Shown here: in pieces, positions 8,547 through 17,190 of the stretch | How the letters are laid out: each line of letters begins with the position of its first letter | How positions within the stretch are numbered: the first letter of the stretch is position 1 | Assembly (NCBI RefSeq): GCF_018861905.1 | Contig: NZ_JAHLDU010000032.1 | Coordinates: forward strand, 1 to 38,180 | Direction: 5' to 3' | From: Clostridium sp. DSM 17811 | Lineage (GTDB): Bacteria; Bacillota; Clostridia; Clostridiales; Clostridiaceae | Length of the DNA: 38,180 nucleotides | Program-made: the position numbers and the translations under genes | Notes under the pieces: generated by a model | What the model was told of the DNA's origin: nothing | Database searches by the model: none | The model's input: only the letters and a program-made list of their open reading frames with translations

Positions 8547-9140
8547 TTAATCTGTTACTTTACTTCCAACGGGAACTACATAATCTGCGCTTACATATCC
8601 TATTTTGCCATTGTAAGCTATCTTATAAAAATTATTTGTTTTTCCACTTATCATAACTATTGTTGATGATTTTACACTTCCGATTATAGAATAGTTTGTA
8701 CCTGCTCCACTTCTTACATTCAAAGTTGAATATACTCTACCACCGTAAACCACTGGCAATACCACGGGTTTAGCTGTTATTTTTACATAGTGTGTACTTA
8801 TGTAAGCTGTTTTACTATTATAGGTTACTTTATAAAAATTGTTTGTTTTACCAGTTATAATAACTTTGGTCCCGCTTTTCATAATTCCTAATACAGCATA
8901 GTTTGTTCCAGCTCCACTTCTTACACTCAAAGCACTTGCAGTTGTTGCACCGTATTGTGTTGTGTACACACTACCCAACACTTTTATATTTTTATCCATA
9001 CTGCTTGTACTATTTTTATAGTTTGTATTATTGAAACCACCTACAGATACAAATGTGATACCCATAGTAGCAATAGCTATAACAATCTTTGTTTTTAATG
9101 AACATTTTCTAAATTCTGTTAAATTTTTAATATTTTTCAA
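8547..9140 (-). CDS. secreted protein with two bacterial SH3 domains
   Basis: A 197-residue protein. It starts at a TTG (complement of 9138-9140) behind an excellent AAAGGAGG seven bases away. Residues about 17-37 (KTKIVIAIATMGITFVSVGG) form a signal peptide or anchor. Two SH3b repeats follow, at about 56-112 and 128-190, each with the SALSVRSGAGTNYAVLG / STLNVRSGAGTNYSIIG core and a later KTNNFYKxxYNxKxxYxSxxYV segment. Such domains usually bind cell-wall peptidoglycan. There is no catalytic domain, so it is likely a wall-binding accessory or adhesin rather than a hydrolase. It stands alone. Confidence 0.85.
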   Translation of the reverse strand: MKNIKNLTEFRKCSLKTKIVIAIATMGITFVSVGGFNNTNYKNSTSSMDKNIKVLGSVYTTQYGATTASALSVRSGAGTNYAVLGIMKSGTKVIITGKTNNFYKVTYNSKTAYISTHYVKITAKPVVLPVVYGGRVYSTLNVRSGAGTNYSIIGSVKSSTIVMISGKTNNFYKIAYNGKIGYVSADYVVPVGSKVTD

Positions 9141-9339
9141 TGCTGATCCTCCTTTAAGTATATATTACCCATATTATTATACCTTATTTTAGTGTAAAAG
9201 TAAGTCTTATTCTAAATTTAACATTTTATACATTTTTAATTGGTATATATAATAAAATATGTGAGCTGATTCAGTAAAGTTTATTTTTGCTAAACTCCTT
9301 AGCAGCATTTTTTTTGCATAGCTATGACACCTTTTATGG

Positions 9340-9345
9340 TATAAT
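9340..9345 (+). promoter_or_regulatory. extended -10 promoter of the K+ channel gene
   Basis: TATAAT preceded by TGG (TGnTATAAT), an extended -10. No good -35 is seen at the usual spacing; TTGCAT lies 20 bases upstream. The ATG at 9374 is 28 bases downstream. Confidence 0.45.
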
Positions 9346-9373
9346 TTTTTTATACGAATTAGGGGGCGGAGTT

Positions 9374-10378
9374 ATGGAAGGTTACCGTAAATTTAGCTTG
9401 GTTATCACAATACTAATAGCATTGCTCCTTATAGGAACATTAGGATATAAACTTTTATTAGATGTTAGTATTGTAGATGCATTATATATGACTGTTATAA
9501 CCATATCAACAGTAGGATATACTGAAGTGGCTATTATGGATGCAAAAGCTAAGCTTTTTACTATATTTCTTATTTTTTTAAGTTTAAGTACTGTGGGGTA
9601 TATATTTAGTAGCATTGTAGCTTATTTTTTAGAAGGAGATTTAAAAGATGCATGGAGGAGGAGACGTATGGAAGTTGGTATAGCCAAGCTAAAAGACCAC
9701 TATATAATATGTGGAGGTGGTGAAACAGGGGGAAATGCTATAAAACAATTTCAAAAAAGCAATGTTCCATTTGTTGTGATAGATAAAGATGAAGAAATAA
9801 TAAAGGGACTAATAGAAAACAAAATATATGCTATTCAAGGAGATGCAACGGAGGAAGAGGTATTAGATAAGGTAGGAATAAAGTTTGCTAAGGGTCTTAT
9901 TTCTTCATTGTCTACAGATGCGGATAATGTTTATACTGTCCTAACCGCAAGAGAAATGAATAGCAATTTATATATTGTATCTAGAGCTATAAATAAAAAT
10001 GCAAATGAAAAGCTAAAAAAAGCAGGTGCAAATAATACAATTTCTCCAAATGAAATAGGTGGAAGTAGAATGGCAGCTCTAATGCTTAGACCTACCGTTA
10101 TTGCTTTTTTGGATATAGTAACTCATGATGGAGATCTAATTTTAGACTTAGAGGATGTAACTATTTGTGAAGGATCCATTATAATAAATATGAGTCTTTT
10201 GGAAGCTAGAATTCCTGGAAAAACAGGACTAATAGTTTTAGCAATTAAGAAGGATAGTAATAAAAAGTTAGTTTTTAATCCAAGTTCTAACCATGTACTA
10301 AAAATGGGAGATACCATGGTAGTTCTAGGAACAGAAGAACAGGTTAGTAAACTTAAAAAAATTGCTAAAGAAATATGA
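9374..10378 (+). CDS. two-helix K+ channel with RCK/TrkA-N domain
   Basis: A 334-residue ligand-gated potassium channel subunit. The open frame extends further upstream, but the ATG at 9374 has a strong SD (AGGGGGCGGAG) and gives the normal family start. TM1 is about 7-30. The pore helix and filter ISTVGYTE lie at 44-51, where TVGYG(D/E) is the norm, so the second filter glycine is Thr50. TM2 is about 60-86. The cytoplasmic RCK domain begins at about 108 with the Rossmann motif GGGETGG (114-120) and VVIDKDEE, and continues with GDATEEEVL. A TrkA-C domain fills the last ~80 residues (LEARIPGKTGLIVLAI ... GDTMVVLGT). It should assemble as a tetramer with an octameric RCK ring binding nucleotide or ions. 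A strong terminator follows, so it is a single-gene unit. Confidence 0.88.
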   Translation: MEGYRKFSLVITILIALLLIGTLGYKLLLDVSIVDALYMTVITISTVGYTEVAIMDAKAKLFTIFLIFLSLSTVGYIFSSIVAYFLEGDLKDAWRRRRMEVGIAKLKDHYIICGGGETGGNAIKQFQKSNVPFVVIDKDEEIIKGLIENKIYAIQGDATEEEVLDKVGIKFAKGLISSLSTDADNVYTVLTAREMNSNLYIVSRAINKNANEKLKKAGANNTISPNEIGGSRMAALMLRPTVIAFLDIVTHDGDLILDLEDVTICEGSIIINMSLLEARIPGKTGLIVLAIKKDSNKKLVFNPSSNHVLKMGDTMVVLGTEEQVSKLKKIAKEI

Positions 10379-10402
10379 CAAAGAACTATAAAATATATAA
10401 AA

Positions 10403-10452
10403 AGCAATCTCTATACCTTAAAGTTAGTTGAGGTAAGGCGATTGCTTTTTTA
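10403..10452 (+). terminator. intrinsic terminator after the K+ channel gene
   Basis: AGCAATCT ... GATTGCT followed by TTTTTT, with an inner ACCTTAA / TTGAGGT pairing. It is a diverged copy of the hairpin at 34145-34192. Confidence 0.8.
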
Positions 10453-10524
10453 ATATTTGTATTTATCGTATAATAAACATAATCTACGATTAAAAAATAC
10501 CACAGTAGGTTTGGAGGTTATCTT

Positions 10525-11115
10525 ATGGATTTAGAAGAACAGAAAAAATTTATGTTATCAGGTAAAATGTATAATGATTTATCACAAGAGCTAATTAAGT
10601 CAAGAGAAAATACTATATTTCTTACAAATGAATATAATAATAGTTTTGGTAGTCAGCAGCATAAAAGAGAGGAAATATTAAAAAAGCTACTGAAAAAGAT
10701 TGGAAAAGGAGTTCATTTTGAACCAACTTTTCGATGTGAATTTGGTTTTAATATTACAATAGGCGATAATTTTTATGCCAATTTCGATTGCATAATGTTA
10801 GATGGTGGAAAGATAGACATAGGTAATAATGTTTTATTTGGACCACGAGTTGGAATCTATACATCTAATCATGCAATAGATGCATTAGAGCGAGTAGCAG
10901 GAGGATGTTATGCAAAATCTGTAAAAATAGGCAATAACGTATGGATTGGAGCAGGAGTTAGTATAAATCAAGGTGTTACTATCGGAGATAATACAGTCAT
11001 AGGGTCAGGCAGCGTTATTACAAAAAATATTCCAGCAAATGTAGTTGCAGCTGGTGTACCGTGTAAAGTAATACGAGAAATTACACAAGCAGATAAAACT
11101 GGATTTAAAGTATAG
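10525..11115 (+). CDS. sugar O-acetyltransferase (LacA/Maa type)
   Basis: A 196-residue acetyl-CoA-dependent acetyltransferase of the maltose/galactoside class, acetylating a sugar hydroxyl in the cytoplasm. The N-terminal helical cap (about 1-60, including MLSGKMYNDLSQEL) is typical of Maa/LacA. It is followed by left-handed beta-helix hexapeptide repeats (IGDNFYANFDCIMLDGG, IGNNVLFGPRVGIYTSNH, IGNNVWIGAGVSI, IGDNTVIGSGSVI). The catalytic His is in TSNHAID (about residue 115). Length matches the family. SD TTGGAGG lies about ten bases before the ATG. It has its own terminators on both sides; the physiological substrate is unknown. Confidence 0.92.
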   Translation: MDLEEQKKFMLSGKMYNDLSQELIKSRENTIFLTNEYNNSFGSQQHKREEILKKLLKKIGKGVHFEPTFRCEFGFNITIGDNFYANFDCIMLDGGKIDIGNNVLFGPRVGIYTSNHAIDALERVAGGCYAKSVKIGNNVWIGAGVSINQGVTIGDNTVIGSGSVITKNIPANVVAAGVPCKVIREITQADKTGFKV

Positions 11116-11161
11116 AATAAAATAAGAATAAGTAGACGGGTGTGTTGTTAAACTAGGTGAT

Positions 11162-11194
11162 AAAAGGAAGTTCAATTAATGAACTTCCTTTTAA
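11162..11194 (+). terminator. intrinsic terminator after the acetyltransferase gene
   Basis: Perfect stem AAAAGGAAGTTC ... GAACTTCCTTTT with a seven-base loop and a short T-rich tail. Confidence 0.85.
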
Positions 11195-11301
11195 TATATT
11201 CAATTTTTAATTAAGTAGAGTATAGTAATTTATTTTAATTAAATAAATTATTATTATCGTAAATATAAATTATTGCCACATTGCAATGAAAAACTATAAT
11301 C

Positions 11302-11329
11302 TTGTGTATACGTATAAATATATTATAAT
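11302..11329 (+). promoter_or_regulatory. promoter of the PTS operon
   Basis: TTGTGT, 16-base spacer, TATAAT (11324-11329), 57 bases upstream of the regulator ATG. The weak -35 fits an activated promoter. Confidence 0.45.
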
Positions 11330-11385
11330 GAAAGAGTAAACAAAAGAAATACCTTAAATACAAAAGGTAGGAAGATGGTATAACT

Positions 11386-13509
11386 ATGCTGAATAAACGT
11401 TGTTCTAAGTTATTATGCGAAATTATGGAGGCTAGAGGAGTCATAAGTATTTTACAGTTATCTAAAATCTTTGGAGTAAGTAACAGAACCATTAGATATG
11501 ATCTTGATAAGATAGATGATTTTTGCAAAAGTAGTAATTTGCCACAAATTATAAGAAAGCCTAATGAAGGAATATCTTATAATTGTAATTCAGTAGAAAA
11601 AAGTAAGGTTTTAGATTTACTTGGTGAAATCGGTTTAAATCAATATGTATTATCTCAAAATGAAAGAATTACCATGATTCTTACTGAATTATTAGAAAGT
11701 AGAAATTATATAACAATGGATAATTTGGCAGAAAGTATACTTATAAGCCGAAGTACAATTTTAAAAGACATGGTAAAAGTAAGAAAATGGCTTTTGGATC
11801 GAAATTTAGAACTTAAATCATGTAAAGGATATGGAGTGAAAATTGTTGGAGATGAAAAATACTTAAGGGAAGCAGCAATCGTTTTACTTACAAGCAATGT
11901 GGATGTTTATAAGGCACTTAATCTGATTAAGGCTTCTAAGGTTTCGAAGTCAGACTATGGTTTAGATAAGTATAAAAAACAACTTTTTAAGGATATTGAT
12001 ATTCAGTGTATCGAGAACTGTTTACATATTGCAGAAGAACAGTTGGAAACAAAATTTACAGATGAATCATATTCAGGGTTAGTTATACACATTGCTATAG
12101 CTATAAAAAGGGTAAGGGAAGATAAAGATATTGTAATGGATAAAAATGAACTGATGGCTCTTGAGATTACAAAAGAATTTGTTGTTGCATCAAGTATTAC
12201 AAAAATACTTGAAACTAGATTTGAGGTTGTTATACCTATTGATGAAATTGGATATATCACAATTCATTTATTAGGAAGTAATGTATCTATATCAAAAAAT
12301 AATGATGTAGATTGGGGAACAATAGAATTTATTACTGATAATTTTATTAAGAATGTTGGTTCAATACTAAATATTGATTTATTGATGGATAAGCAGTTAT
12401 TTGATGGTCTTATACAACATATAAGACCTACGATATATAGACTAAAGCACAATATTACATTAAAGAATCCATTGCTAAAGGAAATAAAACAATCATTGGG
12501 GAAAGTATTCTATGCCGTTAAACATTCTGATTATGGTATAGAAGAATATGCAGGTAATAAACTAAATGATGAGGAGATAGGATATTTAACGCTGCATTTT
12601 GGAGCAGCAATCGAAAGAGGAAATGGTGTTAACAAAAGGATTATAAACGCTATTGTTGTATGTGCTACAGGGGTAGGAACATCAAAAATGGTATCATCAA
12701 AAATACAATCACTTTTCAACATAAACATAATTGATACAGTATCATACAATCAGGTAGATGATGTAATTAAAAATCAAGCTGTGGATTTGATTATTACGAC
12801 AGTGCCTATTAAATCAAATATTAATAATATTCCTTGTATTGAGGTAAGTCCCTTTCTATCAGAAAAGAATATAAATGAAATTAGTGCAGTTTTAAGAAAG
12901 TATGATAACGGGCATATAAATAATAATATATCACTAGAAAAAATAATGGAGCTCGTAAGTCACAGTTGCACAATATTAAACAACGAAAAATTAGCAGAAG
13001 AATTAGCAAGCTACCTTTCATTAACTAATAAATTTAAAAAAGGAGTGTTTCAACCAATGTTAAGTGATGTACTTACAAATGACTTTATAAAATTAAACGT
13101 GGATGCAGAAAATTGGGAAGAAGCCATAAGATGTGGAGGAGGAATATTAAAAAATAATGACATTATAGAAGAAAAATATATTGAAAGTATGATTGATAGT
13201 GTTAAAGCTTTAGGTCCATATATCGTAATAGCCCCTGGAATTGCAATGCCTCATGCAAGACCTGATGAAAGTGTTAAAAAAATAGGTATGAGTCTCATCA
13301 CTTTAAATAAACCAATTAATTTTGGTAATAAAGATAATGATCCAGTTAGTATTGTGGTATGTTTATGTTCAGTGGATCATTCAAGTCATCTAAAGGCATT
13401 ATCTCAATTAGCGACCTTTTTAGGAGATAAAGAGTTTATAAATACTGTTTTAAATGCAAATAATTCTAGTCAAATAACAAATTATATTAAAAACAAAGGA
13501 GAAATGTAA
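11386..13509 (+). CDS. PRD-type PTS transcriptional activator with EIIB-like and EIIA domains
   Basis: A 707-residue MtlR/LicR/BglG-family regulator. In order: N-terminal helix-turn-helix (about 5-60, VSNRTIRYDLDKI), a second HTH (about 80-145), two PTS regulation domains (about 175-395), an EIIB-like domain with Cys426 in VVCATGVGTSKM, and a C-terminal EIIA domain (about 557-705) with active His623 in GIAMPHARPDES. Phosphorylation at these sites should tie transcription to PTS sugar flux. The EIIA part closely resembles an UlaC/fructose-type EIIA, and no separate EIIA gene is present, so it may also serve the downstream transporter. The next gene starts one base after the stop, so this is one operon, probably self-activated. 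The inferred substrate is L-ascorbate or a related acid sugar. Confidence 0.9.
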   Translation: MLNKRCSKLLCEIMEARGVISILQLSKIFGVSNRTIRYDLDKIDDFCKSSNLPQIIRKPNEGISYNCNSVEKSKVLDLLGEIGLNQYVLSQNERITMILTELLESRNYITMDNLAESILISRSTILKDMVKVRKWLLDRNLELKSCKGYGVKIVGDEKYLREAAIVLLTSNVDVYKALNLIKASKVSKSDYGLDKYKKQLFKDIDIQCIENCLHIAEEQLETKFTDESYSGLVIHIAIAIKRVREDKDIVMDKNELMALEITKEFVVASSITKILETRFEVVIPIDEIGYITIHLLGSNVSISKNNDVDWGTIEFITDNFIKNVGSILNIDLLMDKQLFDGLIQHIRPTIYRLKHNITLKNPLLKEIKQSLGKVFYAVKHSDYGIEEYAGNKLNDEEIGYLTLHFGAAIERGNGVNKRIINAIVVCATGVGTSKMVSSKIQSLFNINIIDTVSYNQVDDVIKNQAVDLIITTVPIKSNINNIPCIEVSPFLSEKNINEISAVLRKYDNGHINNNISLEKIMELVSHSCTILNNEKLAEELASYLSLTNKFKKGVFQPMLSDVLTNDFIKLNVDAENWEEAIRCGGGILKNNDIIEEKYIESMIDSVKALGPYIVIAPGIAMPHARPDESVKKIGMSLITLNKPINFGNKDNDPVSIVVCLCSVDHSSHLKALSQLATFLGDKEFINTVLNANNSSQITNYIKNKGEM

Positions 13510-13510
13510 A

Positions 13511-13789
13511 ATGGATATCGTAACTGTATGTGGAATGGGAATGGGAACAAGTTTAATACTTAAGATGAGTATAGATGATATATTAAAGAAAAATGGAATA
13601 AATGCTGAGGTTGAAGCATGTGATTTAGGATCTATGCTTGGGAAAGTGGCAGATTTAGTAGTAACAACTTATGAATTAAAATCTCAAATCGAAGATAAAG
13701 GATATAACACCATATATGTTAAAAATGTAATTGATAGAAATGCTATAGAGGAAAAAGTTATGGAAGCAATTAACAATTTGAAGAAATAA
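13511..13789 (+). CDS. PTS ascorbate-type EIIB component
   Basis: A 92-residue cytoplasmic phosphocarrier that passes phosphate from EIIA to the incoming sugar. The phosphorylated Cys7 sits in the P-loop VCGMGMGTSL, the signature of UlaB/SgaB and galactitol EIIB proteins. The C-terminus (about 60-90) forms the usual strand and helix. SD AAAGGAG lies within the end of the regulator gene and the ATG is one base past its stop, implying coupled translation. Followed 49 bases later by the EIIC gene. Confidence 0.92.
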   Translation: MDIVTVCGMGMGTSLILKMSIDDILKKNGINAEVEACDLGSMLGKVADLVVTTYELKSQIEDKGYNTIYVKNVIDRNAIEEKVMEAINNLKK

Positions 13790-13838
13790 TATTTTGGCCA
13801 AGTTAAATTTTTTTAAATAAAAATAAAGGGGACTAAAA

Positions 13839-15197
13839 ATGAACTTTATTATTAGTTTTTTCAAAGAACCTGCAATTATAGTTGGGATAATGGCATTAAT
13901 AGGTTTGGTTGCACTAAAAAAACCTATATCCAAAATTGTTACTGGGACATTTAAAACTATTATTGGTTTTGTAATATTCCAAATTGGTTCAACTGCAATT
14001 GCAGATTCTCTTGGTGTACTCGGGACTGCATTCCAAAGCGCATTCCATATGCAGGGTGTTGTACCAACCAATGAAGCAATTATAGCATTAGTTCAGAAAA
14101 ATTTTGGTATGGAAATGGCTTTGATTATGGCATTTGGATTTATTGTTAATCTTATAATAGCGAGATTTACATCATTAAAGTATGTATTTTTAACAGGTCA
14201 TCATATGTTATTTATGGCGGGGTTACTCGCAGCTATATTAACAGCTGTTGGATTTAGTGGAGTTGAACTTATAGTAGTGGGGTCATTACTTTTAGGAGCA
14301 ACTATGGTTATAACCCCTGCAATGGTTCAGCCATATTACAGAAAAGTAACAGGAAGTGATTCTGTTGCAATGGGTCATTTTAATGCTTTAACTTATGTTA
14401 TAGCGGCAGAGGTATCAAAACGATTTGGGAACAAAGAGCATTCAACTGAAGATATAAAAGTTCCAGAAGGTCTAAGCTTTTTTAAAGACAATGTAATATC
14501 TACAGCTCTTGTTATGTTGATACTATTTATTGTTACAATACAACTTGCAGATAATACAGTTGCTGCAAAACTTGCAGCTGGGGGAAATATTACAGTATTC
14601 TCTATTATGTCAGCAATGAAATTTACTGCAGGATTTGTAATAGTGCTACAAGGTGTTAGAATGATGCTTGCTGAAATAGTTCCAGCATTTAAGGGAATCT
14701 CAGAGAAGATAGTTCCAAATGCTATTCCAGCATTAGACTGTCCAGTTATTTTCCCATTTGCACCAAATGCAGTAATCATAGGATTCTTAGCATCACTCGC
14801 AGGTGCGATAGCAATGTTCTTAATACTTCCATTTACTGGACTTGCAATTATGATACCGGGATTAATACCAGCTTTCTTTGTTGGAGCAGCAGCAGGGGTT
14901 CTTGCTAATGCCCAGGGAGGGTTAAAAGGAACAATAATAGGATGTTTTGTAAATGGAGCAATTCTAAATCTGTTGCCAGCATTTTTACTACCGCTTCTTG
15001 GAAATTTAGGATATGCAAATTCAACTTTTGGAGATTCGGATTTTGTATTTGATGGTATCGTAGTTGGACAGATTGGAAAAGTATTTTCTAAAGTAGGTGT
15101 TTATGGCTTATTAGGTATAATACTAATAGTATTTGTAGGGCTTACTATAAGGTCTAACTCTAAAAACGCCAAAGATTCTAAAAAAATTAACGTATAA
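13839..15197 (+). CDS. ulaA: PTS ascorbate-type EIIC permease (UlaA family)
   Basis: A 452-residue membrane permease that carries the sugar across the membrane while EIIB phosphorylates it. About 10-11 hydrophobic segments run along its length. Recognisable UlaA stretches include the N-terminal FFKEPAIIVGIMALIGLVAL, FLTGHHMLFMAG near 113-125, PYYRKVTGSDSVAMGHFN near 165-185 and CPVIFPFAPNAVIIGF near 300. Length fits the family (about 450-465). SD AAAGGGGA precedes the ATG. It is the last gene of the operon before a clear terminator. Catabolic genes of the Ula pathway (lactonase, decarboxylase, epimerases) are absent here, so either they lie elsewhere or the substrate differs. Confidence 0.9.
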   Translation: MNFIISFFKEPAIIVGIMALIGLVALKKPISKIVTGTFKTIIGFVIFQIGSTAIADSLGVLGTAFQSAFHMQGVVPTNEAIIALVQKNFGMEMALIMAFGFIVNLIIARFTSLKYVFLTGHHMLFMAGLLAAILTAVGFSGVELIVVGSLLLGATMVITPAMVQPYYRKVTGSDSVAMGHFNALTYVIAAEVSKRFGNKEHSTEDIKVPEGLSFFKDNVISTALVMLILFIVTIQLADNTVAAKLAAGGNITVFSIMSAMKFTAGFVIVLQGVRMMLAEIVPAFKGISEKIVPNAIPALDCPVIFPFAPNAVIIGFLASLAGAIAMFLILPFTGLAIMIPGLIPAFFVGAAAGVLANAQGGLKGTIIGCFVNGAILNLLPAFLLPLLGNLGYANSTFGDSDFVFDGIVVGQIGKVFSKVGVYGLLGIILIVFVGLTIRSNSKNAKDSKKINV

Positions 15198-15206
15198 ATT
15201 ATTATG

Positions 15207-15238
15207 AATGACCAAGTTTTCTTGGTCATTTATTTTTA
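15207..15238 (+). terminator. intrinsic terminator of the PTS operon
   Basis: Stem AATGACCAAG ... CTTGGTCATT with a TTTT loop, then TATTTTTA. Confidence 0.85.
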
Positions 15239-15346
15239 GTTTAGTTCGCTGATATGTATAGATTTGAGCATGTATTATTTTAATATTGCAGCTTCGTAGG
15301 AGATGATTTAATATGCGAGTAAGGTTCGAACCAGAAACCTAATAAC

Positions 15347-16267
15347 CTATTTCATAAGCAAGTCTATTATTGACATAATAACAGGTATCGTGATTATAGA
15401 TAAGATCGTAGTTAAAAAAGCACACTTTGAAGCAGTTACCTTATCTCCATTATATTTTTCTGCCAAAACTGCTATTAAACTTGCAGTCGGCATTGCTACT
15501 AAAATTACACATATATAAAGAAGCGTTTTACTAGCCCCAAAAAGGTTAAGTACAAAATAAGTTAAGAGTGGAGCAACTATAAGTTTAATAAAATTTACAT
15601 AATAGATATCTAGGCCCTTAAACACATCTTTTAATTTAACATCTGCAAGCATACTTCCTACTATAAACATTGAAAGGGGAGTCGTCATATTTCCTATGCT
15701 ACCTAAAGTCTTAAGTAATGGCGATGGTAGTTTTATAGAAAAAAGAAATATTATAATTCCTAAAAAAGTACATATAAGAGGTATATTTATAAGATTCTTT
15801 TTTATACTCTTTAAGTCACTTTTGCCCGTAAAAAGTATAACACCATAAGACCACATAAAAATATTAAAAGGAATTGTATAAATAGATGTGTAAAACACTC
15901 CTATATTCCCAAAGATACCTTGAATTACAGGATATCCTACAAATCCACAATTAGAAAAAACGGTTGCAAATATAAATACATTCTTCTTAGAGTTTTCAAA
16001 TTTAGAATATAACAATTTACTTAAAATTATTAAAATAATGTGTATCACAATAGAATAGAAAAGTATCATGCTAGCACCTTTTAGCATATCCATTGAGAAT
16101 TTGAAATTAAAAGAATATATAATCATACAAGGCATTGTTAAATTAATTAGAATGTTTGAAAAGCCTTTATTTACTTCATCTGTAATTGTTTTTGTTTTTC
16201 TTAATATAACTCCTACCATCATCATAAGTGCTAATATAATTACTTGATTCATAACATTTATATTCAA
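15347..16267 (-). CDS. AEC-family transporter (auxin efflux carrier type)
   Basis: A 306-residue integral membrane protein with about ten hydrophobic helices, in the usual five-plus-five arrangement with a more polar centre (about 150-165). Recognisable family stretches are KGFSNILINLTMPCMIIYSF near residue 35, FVFATVFSNCGFVGYPVIQGIFG near 97-120, PLSMFIVGSMLADV near 197 and MPTASLIAVLAEKYNGD near 260. Members export organic acids such as malate or malonate, or small hydrophobics; the substrate is not predictable. It lies 67 bases downstream of a MarR gene on the same strand, so it is probably that regulator's target and co-transcribed. SD GGAGGTAA precedes the start. Confidence 0.88.
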   Translation of the reverse strand: MNINVMNQVIILALMMMVGVILRKTKTITDEVNKGFSNILINLTMPCMIIYSFNFKFSMDMLKGASMILFYSIVIHIILIILSKLLYSKFENSKKNVFIFATVFSNCGFVGYPVIQGIFGNIGVFYTSIYTIPFNIFMWSYGVILFTGKSDLKSIKKNLINIPLICTFLGIIIFLFSIKLPSPLLKTLGSIGNMTTPLSMFIVGSMLADVKLKDVFKGLDIYYVNFIKLIVAPLLTYFVLNLFGASKTLLYICVILVAMPTASLIAVLAEKYNGDKVTASKCAFLTTILSIITIPVIMSIIDLLMK

Positions 16268-16334
16268 AATATTACCTCCAAAGATATTGATCTAAAATAA
16301 ATAAAGAGTAAAAAGCACTTGCACTAAATAGATA

Positions 16335-16784
16335 TTATTCATCCATTTTGCCTACAAGCTTTTCCATATTATTTAGAGTTTCTTTTAACAATATTAGATC
16401 ATCTGTATTAAATTTTTGTATGCTCTTACAAAAGGCAGCTTTCATAATTTCTGTACGCTTTTGTAAAAAATTGCATCCAGTATCCGTTAGCTCTATATAT
16501 ATCACACGTCTGTCTTTTTTATCTAATTTTCTTTTAACCATATTAAACTCCACAAGTTTTTCGACTAATATAGTTACGGTTGGTTTTGATACATATAGAA
16601 TTTTAGCTAAGTCTGACATTTTGCATAACTCTTGAATTTTCAAGAAACGCATTAAAGATACATGTGCTCTTGTTATTTCTTTATTACTAGTTACGACAGA
16701 ACTTATGTTTAAGAGCTTTTTTGTTAATATTGGAAATTTTAATAATAATCCATTAAATACCTCATCAATATCTTTATCTTTCAT
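16335..16784 (-). CDS. MarR-family transcriptional regulator
   Basis: A 149-residue dimeric winged-helix regulator. The central HTH spans about 57-100 (LCKMSDLAKILYVSKPTVTILVEKLVEFNMVKR) and the wing has the family-typical KLDKKDRRVIYIELTDTG. Flanking helices form the dimer interface. SD AAAGGAGAA lies upstream of the start. It is first in a two-gene unit with the AEC transporter, so it probably represses its own operon until a ligand binds. A long perfect palindrome 100 bases upstream (16884-16936) is the obvious operator candidate. Confidence 0.92.
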   Translation of the reverse strand: MKDKDIDEVFNGLLLKFPILTKKLLNISSVVTSNKEITRAHVSLMRFLKIQELCKMSDLAKILYVSKPTVTILVEKLVEFNMVKRKLDKKDRRVIYIELTDTGCNFLQKRTEIMKAAFCKSIQKFNTDDLILLKETLNNMEKLVGKMDE

Positions 16785-16883
16785 AGTTATTCTCCTTTAT
16801 TTATTACATTTGTAGTTAATCCAAAATTTAAATAATATTATAGGTTATTAAATATTTCATTAATATAATTAACAAAAATAGAA

Positions 16884-16936
16884 AAAGTTAGTATATATAA
16901 TAGTTACTTTAACTAACTATTATATATACTAACTTT
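16884..16936. promoter_or_regulatory. perfect 23-bp inverted repeat, candidate MarR operator
   Basis: Two 23-bp arms, exact inverse complements, separated by seven bases (CTTTAAC). Each arm contains AGTTAGTATATATAATAG, so AGTTA/TAACT half-sites recur four times about every 10-15 bases. There is no T-run, so it is not a terminator. Its position 100 bases upstream of the MarR start suits an operator bound by more than one dimer. Confidence 0.65.
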
Positions 16937-17024
16937 ATAAGATATATTTGTCAAGAAAACATGGTATGAATGGCTTAGCTATAGTAGAAAAGGAAAAATA
17001 TAAATATTAGTAGAAAATTTTAAT

Positions 17025-17052
17025 TTGAAATATATGTTATATATAGTATAAT
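17025..17052 (+). promoter_or_regulatory. promoter of the secreted Ig-like protein gene
   Basis: TTGAAA, 16-base spacer, TATAAT (17047-17052). It leaves a leader of about 130 bases before the ATG at 17191. Confidence 0.5.
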
Positions 17053-17190
17053 TAAGTAAAGTAGTAATACAAATTTTAGAAAAGATTATTTATGCATTAG
17101 TTTTACTAGAACTTAAAATTAGATCAATTAATTAAAAATTTTATATAATAGAGTTATTTTTCAATCTTTCTAGAAAGGGGAGTATTTTAA

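Larger units (their letters stand above)
16785..17190. other. 406-base intergenic region between divergent genes
   Basis: Very AT-rich. It contains the MarR SD, the 53-bp palindrome at 16884-16936 and a sigma-A promoter for the rightward secreted-protein gene. No other open frame or RNA was seen. Confidence 0.7.

Noticed and set aside
15320..15345. GGTTCGAACC, like a tRNA T-arm.
   Set aside because: No acceptor, anticodon or D arm around it; a chance palindrome.
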